The notes: generated from the sequence alone by a model not told the origin. Shown: positions 41,222 to 50,154, numbered from the stretch's first letter. The stretch is DNA of 64,000 nucleotides from Bosea sp. Tri-49 (GCF_003952665.1 NZ_CP017947.1:248001-312000), one strand, 5' to 3'. Numbers and translations are program-made.

Positions 41222-41494
41222 ATGGCGGGACAAGCAAACGGTACATCGACCGAAGATCAACTGAACGCCGGCGTGCTGGCTGAAGACACCGATTTGCCGG
41301 ACAGCGACAATGGCAATTTCTCCGGGGCGTTGAAGGAATTCGGCGTCGATACGGACCGGATGGTCGAAGCGACCAACGAACGAGTGGGCGACGTCCAGCA
41401 GATGCTGATCGATGAGATCCGCGCCCGGCCAATGCGAGCTTTGGGGTGGGCGGCCGCCGCCGGCTTGTTCGTCGGTTTTCTGGCGGCCCGTTAA
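41222..41494 (+). CDS. DUF883/YqjD-like membrane-anchored protein
   Basis: 90 residues: hydrophilic acidic N-terminal half (STEDQLNAGVLAEDTDLPDS), helix (VDTDRMVEATNERVGDVQQM), then RARPMRALGWAAAAGLFVGF and LAAR as a C-terminal membrane helix. Architecture of ElaB/YqjD-like proteins that tether stationary-phase ribosomes to the membrane. AGGAGG eight nt upstream. It is the intact version of what is split at 30892-31169. Confidence 0.82.
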   Translation: MAGQANGTSTEDQLNAGVLAEDTDLPDSDNGNFSGALKEFGVDTDRMVEATNERVGDVQQMLIDEIRARPMRALGWAAAAGLFVGFLAAR

Positions 41495-41530
41495 GGTCCG
41501 GCCCGGCGCTGAGGCGCGGAGCGGTCGAGC

Positions 41531-42823
41531 ATGAGCCGGATTTTGATCATCGGTGCGACCGGCCTGATCGGCACGCGGATCGCCGCCGAGCTTGCCGTGC
41601 TCGGGCATCAGGTCGTGGGCGCGGCGCGAGATGTCGGGGCGAGCGCGCGTCGCCTGCCGGGCCTAGAGTGGATCCGGCTCGATCTTGCCAGTTCGCGCGC
41701 CGAGGATTGGTCAAGGCACCTTGCAGGGGTCGATGCGGTCGTGAATTGCGCCGGTGGGCTGCAAAGCGGGCCGACCGACCGCCTGGCCGATACCCATAGC
41801 CAGGGGCCGCAAGCTTTGTTCGCAGCCTGCCACGCGAGCGGTGTACGCCGCATCGTCCATTTCTCCGCGATCGGCGTGGATCGGGCGACGCCTACGGAGT
41901 TTTCGCGAACGAAACTCGCCGGCGATACCGCCTTGATGGCGAGCAATCTCGATTGGGTCATTCTCCGACCCTCCGTCGTGCTCGGCGCGCCTGCCTATGG
42001 TGCCAGTGCGTTGATACGCGGCCTCGCCGCGCTGCCGGTCCTGCCGGTCATGCCCGACACGGCGCCAATTCAGCCGGTGACACTGGACGACGTCGCGGCG
42101 ACAGCGATCTTCTTCATCGATCCTGCTTCCCCCAGCCGGCTGGTGCTAGAGCTCGTGGGTCCCGAGGCGATGAGTTTTCCCGATGTCATACGGCAATATA
42201 GGCGCTGGCTCGGGTTCAGGCCGGCCTTTGAGTTTCGCCTGCCGGCATGGCTGGCTGCGGGTCTCTACCGACTCGGCGATTTCACCGCGCGGCTCGGCTG
42301 GCGCCCTGCGGTGCGCTCGACCGCGCGGAGTGAGATTGCGCGCGGGGCGGTGGGCGATCCCTCGGACTGGCAGCGCCTGACCGGCATCGCGCCGAAATCG
42401 CTCTCGGCCGCTTTGATGGCGCGGCCGGCCTCGGTGCAAGAGGGCTGGTTTGCGCGGCTCTACCTTCTGAAGCCCGTGGTACTCGGCAGTCTCGTGCTTT
42501 TCTGGATGGGCTCGAGCCTCGCCTCTCTGGGGCCGGGCTATGGGGCCGGCCTTGGCTTGCTCGCGGACAGGCTGAGCAGTTCAACCGCGGCGCTCGTCGT
42601 CATCGGCGGCGGAATCGCCGATCTACTCATCGGCGTTGGAATCGCGATCCGCCGCACGACACGTGCCGCTCTCATCGCCGGCATCGTGGTCTCCGCGCTG
42701 TATGCCCTGGCGGGGACGATCGTCACTCCTTGGCTTTGGCTCGATCCGCTGGCGCCGCTCCTCAAGATCGGCCCCGTCATCGCGCTGCTCCTCGTCGGGC
42801 TCGCCACGCTGAAGGATCGCTGA
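41531..42823 (+). CDS. NAD(P)-binding SDR-type protein with C-terminal DoxX-like membrane domain
   Basis: 430 residues. Residues 1-290 are an atypical short-chain dehydrogenase/NmrA-like domain (ILIIGATGLIGTRIAAELAV, FSAIGVDRATPTEFSRTKL, VILRPSVVLGAPAYG). The C-terminal 140 residues hold four hydrophobic segments of DoxX type. Such fusions are known in proteobacteria; the reaction is unknown but probably linked to membrane redox or lipid/quinone chemistry. Its stop overlaps the next gene's start (TGATG), so the two are co-translated. Confidence 0.88.
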   Translation: MSRILIIGATGLIGTRIAAELAVLGHQVVGAARDVGASARRLPGLEWIRLDLASSRAEDWSRHLAGVDAVVNCAGGLQSGPTDRLADTHSQGPQALFAACHASGVRRIVHFSAIGVDRATPTEFSRTKLAGDTALMASNLDWVILRPSVVLGAPAYGASALIRGLAALPVLPVMPDTAPIQPVTLDDVAATAIFFIDPASPSRLVLELVGPEAMSFPDVIRQYRRWLGFRPAFEFRLPAWLAAGLYRLGDFTARLGWRPAVRSTARSEIARGAVGDPSDWQRLTGIAPKSLSAALMARPASVQEGWFARLYLLKPVVLGSLVLFWMGSSLASLGPGYGAGLGLLADRLSSSTAALVVIGGGIADLLIGVGIAIRRTTRAALIAGIVVSALYALAGTIVTPWLWLDPLAPLLKIGPVIALLLVGLATLKDR

Positions 42824-43302
42824 TGACCTACCTCATCCTGAAGTTTGCGCATCTGCTCGGCGCCATTGTGCTGATCGGCACCGGAGCCGGCATCGCGTTT
42901 TTCATGGTGATGGCTCATCGGACCGGCAATGTCGGCAAGATCGCCGGCGTAGCCCGCATTGTGGTCACCGCCGATTTCCTCTTCACGGCGACCGCCGTCA
43001 TCATGCAGCCGATCACCGGGGTATGGCTCGCGCACGAAGCCGGCTACGCGTTGGCTGAAGGCTGGATCGTTCTGTCGACCATCCTCTATGTGGTGATCGG
43101 CGCCTTCTGGCTGCCAGTGCTGGTTTTCCAGATACGGATGCGTAATCTGGCAGAAGCGGCCGATGCCGCCGGCGAGGCTTTGCCTCCGGCCTATCACCGC
43201 CTGTTCTGGATCTGGTTTGTCTTCGGCTTTCCGGCGTTCGGAGCCATCCTCGCCATCCTCTGGCTGATGATCGCCCGGCCAAGCTTTTCGCTATTTGGAT
43301 GA
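42823..43302 (+). CDS. DUF2269 family membrane protein
   Basis: 159 residues with four hydrophobic segments and the DUF2269 pattern MTYLILKFAHLLGAIVLIGT, GVWLAHEAGYALAEGWIVLS, WFVFGFPAFGAILAILWLM. Inner-membrane protein of unknown function. Start ATG shares a base with the stop of the SDR/DoxX gene; the pair SDR/DoxX plus DUF2269 is a recurrent neighbourhood, suggesting a shared membrane function. Confidence 0.88.
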   Translation: MTYLILKFAHLLGAIVLIGTGAGIAFFMVMAHRTGNVGKIAGVARIVVTADFLFTATAVIMQPITGVWLAHEAGYALAEGWIVLSTILYVVIGAFWLPVLVFQIRMRNLAEAADAAGEALPPAYHRLFWIWFVFGFPAFGAILAILWLMIARPSFSLFG

Positions 43303-43317
43303 CGCAGCGAGCCGCGC

Positions 43318-43824
43318 TCAGGCCTGCAGTCCTGCGCGATCCTTCAATTTGGGATTGGGGCTGGTGGACAGCGAGAAGCTGTCGCGCTCGGCATTTTCGA
43401 GCTCGGCAAGCCCGGCAGCCAGACAAGCACCCCAGACGAGATGGACAGCCAGCATCAACACGTTGCGGCGCATCGGATGTTGCGTGGCGGGACGCAGGAT
43501 GCGCGCGGCCGGTACCCAGCCGAGATAGCTTCCGATCCAAACAGCAATCCCGTAGCCGGAGCCTGCTGCGATTCCTCCTCGTCGAAACAGACCGGCAAAG
43601 AGTGCACCGCCAGCTCCGCCATAGAGAAAATGCTGGAGCAGCGTGGCGCTCGACACTGGCAGGCCCAGGCTTGGCAGATCCTCGGCGATTTCCCGCGGCG
43701 GCAAGGGATAGCGTTCGTGGTCCGGCAGCACGCGGTGCAGACGCCTCATCGCAATCGTCATCGGCAGCGTAGCCACCAGGCCCGCCAGCGCGCCCAGGAC
43801 AATGCGGCCGCCGAGGCTGCTCAT
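43318..43824 (-). CDS. Membrane protein, unknown (DUF6789-like)
   Basis: 168 residues with three to four hydrophobic segments: GRIVLGALAGLVATLPMTIA, TLLQHFLYGGAGGALFAGLF and LMLAVHLVWGACLAAGLAEL. The GAxAGxxATxPMTxxM start is typical of a small rhizobial membrane family; I place it near DUF6789 with modest confidence. Start overlaps the stop of the upstream gene by four nt (ATGA), so they form a coupled pair. Confidence 0.72.
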   Translation of the reverse strand: MSSLGGRIVLGALAGLVATLPMTIAMRRLHRVLPDHERYPLPPREIAEDLPSLGLPVSSATLLQHFLYGGAGGALFAGLFRRGGIAAGSGYGIAVWIGSYLGWVPAARILRPATQHPMRRNVLMLAVHLVWGACLAAGLAELENAERDSFSLSTSPNPKLKDRAGLQA

Positions 43825-44765
43825 CGCGCCTTACTCCCGCCGCGGGTTCCCAGAGACGAGGCCGCGAGCGCAAGAGCCATCGCGACATAGGTTATGCCGA
43901 TGGCGCCTGGGCTGACCACTTTTTCCCACCCTGGCGTCAGCCGCTTGGGCACCACCGCGTAGTCGACAAATGCAGCGAGAGCCGAGACGGCCACGGCATC
44001 GCCAAGCGCAGGGCGGCCGGGCCGCTGCCGGCGCAGCCCTTCGTAGACCGCGGCCCAGAGAACCGAGGCGCCATGATGGGTGACGAAGCCGAGGACTGTG
44101 TGGGCCGTATCGACCCGTCGCGAGCGCCCGGCAGCGTCACCCCAGTACCAATGGCTGGTGGAATTGAGCGGCCGAACGGCTGACCGCCCCTCCATCCGCG
44201 CCAGGAACGCCAGGACACCGCTCGTCACGACGCTGATCGCCGTGCCGGTGGCAAGAGCAGTCAGCAGCGACCCGAGGAGAGCTGTCTTCCTTCCGCGCGC
44301 CGGGTGCTCATCGACGCTCGGAAGTGGCGGCGCCGCTTCGGTCCCCGGAGGGGATCTCTCAACGCCCTCTTCAGCAGCTCTGCGCTGCGAAGGCCTTTCG
44401 CCTTCGATCAGGCGGAGCGCAGCCAGCAGCAAGTCCTCGGGCGGCATGACGTCATGTTGCAGATGCCATTCGACATAGTCGCGCTTTTTGCCGAGCAGGT
44501 CGGCGAGGTCGGCGACCCAGTCGGTTCCCGGGAAACGGCTAGCCATTTCCAAGGCAAATGTCGAACTGGTCTGAACGGAGAGGGCTGCGAGATCGTCGCG
44601 CTCTCCGGCAGCTTCGCCACCGCTATTCCGGTGCCAATCGTCCGCCGCCCCGAGGAGCGCCTTGAGTTCGCTCGTCTCAGCGACCGTCGCCGGGCTCGTC
44701 CGCAACGCACGGATACGCGTCAGCGCGGTCCTGTATTCATCCTGGCTTCGGATCGTCATTGTCAT
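43821..44765 (-). CDS. Mosaic protein: HigA-like N-terminal helices joined to a membrane domain
   Basis: 314 residues. Residues 1-110 (IRSQDEYRTALTRIRALRTS, then WVADLADLLGKKRDYVEWHL) resemble the N-terminal helices of HigA/XRE-type antitoxin proteins. Residues about 155-314 carry four hydrophobic segments (LLGSLLTALATGTAISVVTS, GFVTHHGASVLWAAVYEGL, ITYVAMALALAASSL) similar to the membrane protein encoded directly downstream. Pro/Glu-rich linker between. I do not know this combination as a named family. Coupled by ATGA to the next gene. Confidence 0.6.
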   Translation of the reverse strand: MTMTIRSQDEYRTALTRIRALRTSPATVAETSELKALLGAADDWHRNSGGEAAGERDDLAALSVQTSSTFALEMASRFPGTDWVADLADLLGKKRDYVEWHLQHDVMPPEDLLLAALRLIEGERPSQRRAAEEGVERSPPGTEAAPPLPSVDEHPARGRKTALLGSLLTALATGTAISVVTSGVLAFLARMEGRSAVRPLNSTSHWYWGDAAGRSRRVDTAHTVLGFVTHHGASVLWAAVYEGLRRQRPGRPALGDAVAVSALAAFVDYAVVPKRLTPGWEKVVSPGAIGITYVAMALALAASSLGTRGGSKAR

Positions 44766-44899
44766 GGCAGGTGCCTCCCGGGCCTGCTGTGACTACCCGC
44801 TACTGGACGGAAGGTTCGGACCTATGACCCGGCTTGGTGCGGCAGCGTACGAACGAGACCGAAATGCTGATCCGTCGGCTCGGTCAAGCACGCTCCGCT

Positions 44900-45562
44900 T
44901 CAAGTCGACGCCGAAACTGCATAGGCCTGAAAGATGGCTCCGTAGAAGCAACCGGAAGCCGCAAGCACGAAGCTGTGCCAGATGGCGTTCTGGAAGGGCA
45001 GGGCATGCCAGACGTGAAAGACCACGCCCAGTGTGTAAAGCAGGCCGCCAGTCACGATCAGCCACAAGGCCATGCCAGGGAGCTGGGCGACACTCTCCCA
45101 GGCGAATACGCCGCTCCAGCCGATGAGCAGATAGAGCGCGATGGACAGGCGATCATACCGGCCGGGAAGGGCGACCTTGAGCAGGACCCCGGCGGCCGAC
45201 GCGATCCAGACGGCAGCAAGAAGGATGTGCGCCACCGCGCCCTCGCCCATCCTGGCCAGGAAAGGCGTGTAGGTGCCCGCGATCAGGACGTAGATCGCCG
45301 AGTGATCGAAGCGTCGGATCAGCCATTTCATCGGCGAAACTGGCCACATGTTGTAGACGGCGGAGATAAGGAGGACTGCCATCAACGCGCAGCTGTAGAT
45401 CACAACCGGGATCAGACCAGGCATCGGGTCTGCTGCGACGACCCGCGCGATCAGGAATGCGACCGCGCCAATCCCCAACATGATTCCGAGCCCATGAACC
45501 AGGCCGTCCGCCCAAAGCTCGGCGCGATTGAAGTGGAAGCGCCCTCGTATTGGTTGGTGCAA
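44900..45562 (-). CDS. PAQR/hemolysin III family membrane protein
   Basis: About 220 residues with seven hydrophobic segments and the family motifs RAELWADGLVHGLGIMLG (first His), RRFDHSAIYVLIAGTYTPFL and FHVWHALPFQNAIWHSFVLA (metal-binding His pair). The frame is open to 45706, but that would overlap the divergent flavoprotein gene; TTG at 45562 with AAAGGG upstream fits better. Integral membrane hydrolase-like protein of the PAQR group, possibly acting on lipids; the hemolysin name is historical. Confidence 0.88.
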   Translation of the reverse strand: MHQPIRGRFHFNRAELWADGLVHGLGIMLGIGAVAFLIARVVAADPMPGLIPVVIYSCALMAVLLISAVYNMWPVSPMKWLIRRFDHSAIYVLIAGTYTPFLARMGEGAVAHILLAAVWIASAAGVLLKVALPGRYDRLSIALYLLIGWSGVFAWESVAQLPGMALWLIVTGGLLYTLGVVFHVWHALPFQNAIWHSFVLAASGCFYGAIFQAYAVSAST

Positions 45563-45677
45563 TTCGTACCCTTTCAAGCTCGTGCCGTGACGCTCTAACC
45601 CGTAGCGCCTCTCATAGATCCAACGTCGTTCTCGCGCGTTGTATTGGCTTGAATGATTGGCCGCTGATGGGATCGTG

Positions 45678-46589
45678 ATGCCTGAACAGCTTGATTGCCT
45701 TATCATCGGCGGCGGACCTGCCGGCCTTACGGCGGCGATTTATCTTGCGCGATTTCACTTGACCGTCGCCGTTGCGGACGGGCGCCAGAGCCGGGCCTTG
45801 CAGATCACTTGCTCTCAAAATCATGCTGGCTTTCCGAATGGCATTTCGGGTCGCGGCCTCCTGACGCGCATGCGTGCGCAAGCAGTCAGGTATGGCTCGC
45901 AGATCGTCGATTGCCAGATCGACGAAATCGACCGCGATCGACTCGGGTTCTCGGCCCGGGGAGACGGCCACGCGTTCAGTGCGCGCTCGGTGCTGATCGC
46001 GACCGGCGTCACGAATTGTCGCCCTCCCATCGATGACGCACTGCACGCCGAGGCGCTGAGCCTAGGACGTCTTCGCTATTGCCCGGTGTGCGACGGCTAC
46101 GAGGTCACGGGCCAGGACGTCGGGGTAATTGGCTCCGATGCTCGCGCGGCGAAAGAGTGCGAATTTCTGAGGTCGTTTACCGACCGCGTCAGTCTCGTCC
46201 TGAACGAGCGCGGCGACCTGCCCGGGGCCATCGCCGCACGACTCACCACCATCGGGGTCCGGGTCATTGGCGGCCCGGCCCAGGATTTTCAGCTCGAAGC
46301 AGGCGGCTTGAGCATGTCATCGGCGACTGGGCGGGTCTGCTTCGAGGCCGTCTACCCAGCCCTGGGATCTGTCGTCCACTCGGAACTTGCGACCTTGCTC
46401 GGAGCGGCCGTGACGGAAGATGGCTGCATCAAGGTCGACAGCCACCAACGCACCAGCATTGCCGGACTATATGCAGCAGGAGACGTCGTGATCGGTCTCG
46501 ATCAGATCAGTCACGCGATGGGAGAAGCCGGAGTGGCCGCCACAACCATCCGGAATGACCTCGCTTTGTCCAGTCCGAGATTTCGCTAG
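45678..46589 (+). CDS. Thioredoxin-reductase-like FAD/NAD(P) oxidoreductase
   Basis: 303 residues. FAD-binding IIGGGPAGLTAAIYLARF at the N terminus; redox-active CPVCDGYEV; second nucleotide-binding region VGVIGSDARAAKECEF, where the usual second glycine-rich turn is altered; FAD-closing AGDVVIGLDQISHAMGEAGV. Shape and length of thioredoxin reductase, but the modified NADPH site suggests a relative with another electron donor or substrate. Divergent from the PAQR gene. Start ATG 45678; the ribosome site is weak. Confidence 0.88.
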   Translation: MPEQLDCLIIGGGPAGLTAAIYLARFHLTVAVADGRQSRALQITCSQNHAGFPNGISGRGLLTRMRAQAVRYGSQIVDCQIDEIDRDRLGFSARGDGHAFSARSVLIATGVTNCRPPIDDALHAEALSLGRLRYCPVCDGYEVTGQDVGVIGSDARAAKECEFLRSFTDRVSLVLNERGDLPGAIAARLTTIGVRVIGGPAQDFQLEAGGLSMSSATGRVCFEAVYPALGSVVHSELATLLGAAVTEDGCIKVDSHQRTSIAGLYAAGDVVIGLDQISHAMGEAGVAATTIRNDLALSSPRFR

Positions 46590-46595
46590 AGGCGC

Positions 46596-46610
46596 GACGC
46601 TTGAAGCGTC
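46596..46610. repeat. Short perfect inverted repeat after the flavoprotein gene
   Basis: GACGCTT, one base, AAGCGTC, starting seven nt after the stop codon. Could be part of a transcription stop or an operator; no T tract follows, so a standard terminator is doubtful. Confidence 0.4.
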
Positions 46611-46726
46611 AACTCTGCGGGCCCCGCACGCTTCATAAACATGGCGTCGTTCGGGGAACTCGCCCTTTGGCTCCCGGATTGTAGGTGCAAGGCCCCTCTC
46701 TGCGGCCGACGCGGAAAGGAGAGCCA

Positions 46727-47389
46727 ATGCGCTCGCAGGAATCCAGGCAGCATATTCTCCGCGATAACGGCCTGACCATCGTGCTGATGGCGCTGTTCAT
46801 AGGCAGCCTTGCCGGGATGGCGTGGACAGGCTGGCACGCCCATAACCAAGAGCGCGCCGTTCACGGCGTAACCTCGACACCGTTCTTGGAGTATCTCACG
46901 GGTGGATCCTTCATATCTGCCCTGTTCGAGAACTGGGAGAGCGAGTTTCTCCAGATGGCGTCGTATGTCGTGTTGACCGCGGTGTTGGTGCAGCGCGGAT
47001 CGGCCGAGTCGAAGGATCCAGATGAAAGGGAGGATGAGGTGCCGCTCGGGTCCGATAGTCCATGGCCCGCACGACAAGGAGGTTGGAAACGCGCACTTTA
47101 CGCGCGGTCACTAGGCATTACCCTGATTCTGCTTTTTCTGATTTCGTTCGGGCTTCATTTTTGGGGAAGCCTGCACGCGGCGAATGCCGAAGCCCTCCAG
47201 CATGGCCAACCGCATCTGGCCGCGGCAGACTATCTTCTCGACAGTCGGTTCTGGTTCGAGTCCTTCCAAAACTGGCAATCAGAGTTCCTCTCGACGGCGG
47301 TGATCGTCGTCTTGTCGATCTTTCTACGTCAAAAGGGCTCGCCTGAGTCAAAGGCCGTCAACGTGTCTCACGCTACGACCGGCGCATAG
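46727..47389 (+). CDS. DUF6766 family membrane protein
   Basis: 220 residues, two similar halves, each with a membrane segment, a Trp/His-rich turn and a second segment: FLEYLTGGSFISALFENWES with SEFLQMASYVVLTAVLVQRG in the first, LDSRFWFESFQNWQSEFLST with AVIVVLSIFLRQKGSPESK in the second. The duplication is plain. Matches the DUF6766 family as I recall it. Unknown function. Start at 46727 with GGAAAGGAGAG upstream. A weak EcfG-like element (GGAAC-N17-GATT, 46655-46680) lies before it. Confidence 0.8.
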   Translation: MRSQESRQHILRDNGLTIVLMALFIGSLAGMAWTGWHAHNQERAVHGVTSTPFLEYLTGGSFISALFENWESEFLQMASYVVLTAVLVQRGSAESKDPDEREDEVPLGSDSPWPARQGGWKRALYARSLGITLILLFLISFGLHFWGSLHAANAEALQHGQPHLAAADYLLDSRFWFESFQNWQSEFLSTAVIVVLSIFLRQKGSPESKAVNVSHATTGA

Positions 47390-47438
47390 TTTTGCCTCCA
47401 ATCCGCGTCGGCTCTCGGACTAAGGCAGACCAGTTGCC

Positions 47439-48011
47439 TCATGGACTCTGGCCCGGCCTCGTCCGTTGCCGGCGCTCGAACGGTTTGCTGAGATGCGGGG
47501 ACCTGGCAAGGCCAAAGCGCCAGGGTCGCTCCGCAGCCTTGGAAATGCCGATGCGCGGCCCACGCAGGATTTCCGGTTCACTGTCACGCGGAACGATGGC
47601 GAAAGGCGGCTCTGCCAGGCTCAAGCCGTTATGGCGCGAGGTTAACCCCAGCGCCCGCGCCAGGCGTCCTGGCCCCGCGCAGAGGTATGCGCTAGTGCCA
47701 CGTCGCGCGATCATCCGCTCCACCCCCTGTTCTGGCGCCAGCGCCCTGATCAGCACCGCACCGTAATCAGCTGCGACGACGTTAAAACACCAGTGCAAGC
47801 CATATGACCGATAAACATAGGCACGCCAGGGCGGGCCGAACATCACCCTGTTGGCCTGCGTCGGGCCCCGAAAGCTGTGCGAGGCCGGATCGCTGCTCAG
47901 ATAAGCCTCGGTCTCGACGATCGTTCCGCCAACACCGTCGACGAGAAGCACAGCTCCAATCAGATGTGGCGCCAGTTCGAGTGCGTCCAAATCAACCGCA
48001 AGGAATGCCAT
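47439..48011 (-). CDS. 3-methyladenine DNA glycosylase (AAG/MPG family)
   Basis: 190 residues: LELAPHLIGAVLLVDGVGGT, catalytic VETEAYLSSDPASHSFRG (Glu and Tyr of the family), RVMFGPPWRAYVYRSYGLHW, ALAPEQGVERM and LCAGPGRLARALGLT. It excises alkylated purines such as 3-methyladenine and hypoxanthine to start base excision repair. The frame is open to 48143, but MAFLAVDLDALEL at 48011 is the likely start. All key family blocks are present. Confidence 0.92.
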   Translation of the reverse strand: MAFLAVDLDALELAPHLIGAVLLVDGVGGTIVETEAYLSSDPASHSFRGPTQANRVMFGPPWRAYVYRSYGLHWCFNVVAADYGAVLIRALAPEQGVERMIARRGTSAYLCAGPGRLARALGLTSRHNGLSLAEPPFAIVPRDSEPEILRGPRIGISKAAERPWRFGLARSPHLSKPFERRQRTRPGQSP

Positions 48012-48133
48012 GTTGTCCAACTCCGCCGCAGGCCTGCATGGTGGCGAAGGAACGATCATGCAAAAAGGAGAATCTAGGCTCGGTCGCCCAATTTTCGACC
48101 AGGGGCGTAACAGAGACGGGAATCTGCACGACG

Positions 48134-49804
48134 ATGATGACAATTGCGGATCGGGCGCGCGATTGGGCGATCTGGCTGACGCGATTTGCCAGCGTTACGG
48201 GAACGCAGGGCGAGCGTGATTTGCCAGCAGCGCTGGCGGAGAGATTGCGAGCCTCCCTCCTCTGGCGAGGTTGCGAGGTGTGGCTAATCCCGGCACCGGA
48301 TGACGTGCTCGGCCGCAGCTGCCTTGCGGTACTCGCTCGTGGCAAGGGAGACAAAGCCCTATTGTTAACCGGGCACTTTGATACTGTGCCCGTCGACGAT
48401 TATGGCGAGCTGCGCGAGCTTGCGACCGACCCAGAGCCGCTGCGGGAGGCGCTGCTTCGGCAGCTTCGATCGCCGGCGACGCCGGCAGAGGAACTTGCAA
48501 AACGCGATCTCGAAAGCGGCCTTTTTCTGCCTGGGCGCGGGCTCCTCGATATGAAGGCGGGCCTCGCTGCCGGACTGGCCGCGATCGAAGAATTCTTGCA
48601 AAGCTCCGAGCGGCTGGGAAATTTGCTTTTTGTCGCCGTACCGGACGAAGAGGTGAATTCGGTCGGCGCGCGCGCGCTGGCAACGGCGATGCCGCAGATC
48701 GTGCAGGAGCGCGGCATTCGCCTCGTCGGCGCGATCAACCTCGATTGCATAGGCGATAGGGGAGACGGGACACTGGGTCGCTCCGTGGCGCTCGGCAGCG
48801 TTGGCAAGCTCCTGCCGACGGCGCTGGTAATCGGGCAACCGACCCATGCCAGCCACCCGCTACAGGGGATCAACGCAGCAGCGATCGCCGGGGCGATCGC
48901 GTCGCGCCTGGAATGGGCGACGGAGTTGACTGACAGACCGGACGGCGAGCCTGGCATTCCACCGACGCTGCTCAGCCTCAAGGACAGCAAGCGTCATTAC
49001 GACGTCACGACACCCGATGCTTGCTTCGCGAGCTGGAATATCCTGACCATGGGCCGCGCCGCGGCCGACGTGCTTGGCGCCTTCGAGGACCTGATCAGGG
49101 ATGCCGTGGCGGCTTTTGCCCGAACCCTCGCCGAACGGCAGGCTTTCGCGACGACAACCAATTCGACGCCGCAGGACATTCCGATCTTCCGGGCCTCGGC
49201 GGTCGTCGCAGAAGCTAGCCGCGATCCTTCGAACGCTGATGGTCTGAAGCAGATGGCACGGCAGCTGTCATGCGATGGGCTCTCGCTGCCGGACCAGAAC
49301 GAAAAACTAACGTTTAGAGCTTGGCAGCTCGCCGGCCGTAGCGGGCCGGCGGTGGTCATCGGCTTCGGCTCGCTGCCCTATCCGCATGTCGAGATGGACC
49401 AAAGCGACCAGGCCCAGGCAATGTTCGCGGCCATCGAGGTCGCGCGCGCTCAAACGATGGCGACCCGTGATACAGTGGTCGGATTGTGTCGGCATTTTCC
49501 CGGGATATCGGACATGAGTTTTCTCGGGCAGGCCGATACGCAGAGCCTTGGTCTCATCGCTGAAAACACGCCCGCCTGGGACAGTGGCGTGCGTTGGTCG
49601 GGCGCGGTGATCGGCGTTCCCACGGTAAACATCGGGCCCTGGGGCCGCGATTATCATACGGCGCTGGAGCGGGTGGAGACCAGATACGCTTTCGATCTTT
49701 TGCCGCGCCTTTTGCTGGACGTGGCGCGAGCGCGGTTCAGGACGATCACCCCGGACCCCGGCGCGGTGACCACAAAGTTTGCCGGTCGCCACTGGTCGGT
49801 ATGA
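48134..49804 (+). CDS. RocB-like M20 metallohydrolase
   Basis: 556 residues. N-terminal WAIWLTRFASVTGTQGERDL, metal-binding LLTGHFDTVP and GLLDMKAGLAAGLAAIE, acid base DEEVNSVGA, all M20 family. The insertion between them (ELRELATDPEPLREALLRQL) and the size match the arginine-utilisation protein RocB group more than ArgE or DapE. Zinc-dependent hydrolase of an amide or peptide; substrate not known. Start at ATG 48134; the frame is open further upstream over the glycosylase gene but that part is not M20-like. The stop is followed after one nt by the next start. Confidence 0.82.
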   Translation: MMTIADRARDWAIWLTRFASVTGTQGERDLPAALAERLRASLLWRGCEVWLIPAPDDVLGRSCLAVLARGKGDKALLLTGHFDTVPVDDYGELRELATDPEPLREALLRQLRSPATPAEELAKRDLESGLFLPGRGLLDMKAGLAAGLAAIEEFLQSSERLGNLLFVAVPDEEVNSVGARALATAMPQIVQERGIRLVGAINLDCIGDRGDGTLGRSVALGSVGKLLPTALVIGQPTHASHPLQGINAAAIAGAIASRLEWATELTDRPDGEPGIPPTLLSLKDSKRHYDVTTPDACFASWNILTMGRAAADVLGAFEDLIRDAVAAFARTLAERQAFATTTNSTPQDIPIFRASAVVAEASRDPSNADGLKQMARQLSCDGLSLPDQNEKLTFRAWQLAGRSGPAVVIGFGSLPYPHVEMDQSDQAQAMFAAIEVARAQTMATRDTVVGLCRHFPGISDMSFLGQADTQSLGLIAENTPAWDSGVRWSGAVIGVPTVNIGPWGRDYHTALERVETRYAFDLLPRLLLDVARARFRTITPDPGAVTTKFAGRHWSV

Positions 49805-49805
49805 C

Positions 49806-50105
49806 ATGAACGGTCGCCCTGCTTTCGTTGGTGCGTCCCATCCGCGCGGCAGGCTGGTTTATGGTGGCCGCTGGGGGAGACTCGCCGGCGGCACCGCAGG
49901 CGCCCTGGTCGATGCTGGCGTGCCGGAAGCGGATGCCAACCGGCAAGCTCAGGATCTGACCGACGGTTCATCCCTTGTCGCCGTGCAAGTGGAACCGCAG
50001 GAGACGTCTTCCGTCGAACCGACCATGGATGCCGGGTTGCCGATCGCAGGTGCTGAGCCCAAATCGGGCACGCCAGCGGACGAAAGAGGGGCCAAGGTTC
50101 TGTAG
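49806..50105 (+). CDS. Small protein resembling part of a general stress protein
   Basis: 99 residues. The segment GRLAGGTAGALVDAGVPEAD followed by ANRQAQDLTDGSSLVAVQVE resembles the end of glycine-rich stress proteins in which GALxxAGVxExxAxxYAEGxRRGGTLVxV recurs. The large glycine-zipper part that usually precedes is absent, so this is a shortened relative or a fragment. Start one nt after the RocB stop, so it is translated with it. Confidence 0.55.
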   Translation: MNGRPAFVGASHPRGRLVYGGRWGRLAGGTAGALVDAGVPEADANRQAQDLTDGSSLVAVQVEPQETSSVEPTMDAGLPIAGAEPKSGTPADERGAKVL

Positions 50106-50154
50106 CTTTGTCGGCCATCGTTCCTGATCAGATCGTATGCCGTCTTTATGGCGC

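Noticed and set aside
46655..46680. EcfG promoter before the DUF6766 gene (GGAAC-N17-GATT)
   Set aside because: The -10 lacks the GTT core, so it is only noted in the gene entry and not listed as a site.
47804..48133. Upstream extension of the RocB-like frame
   Set aside because: It runs antisense over the methylpurine glycosylase and shows no M20 features.
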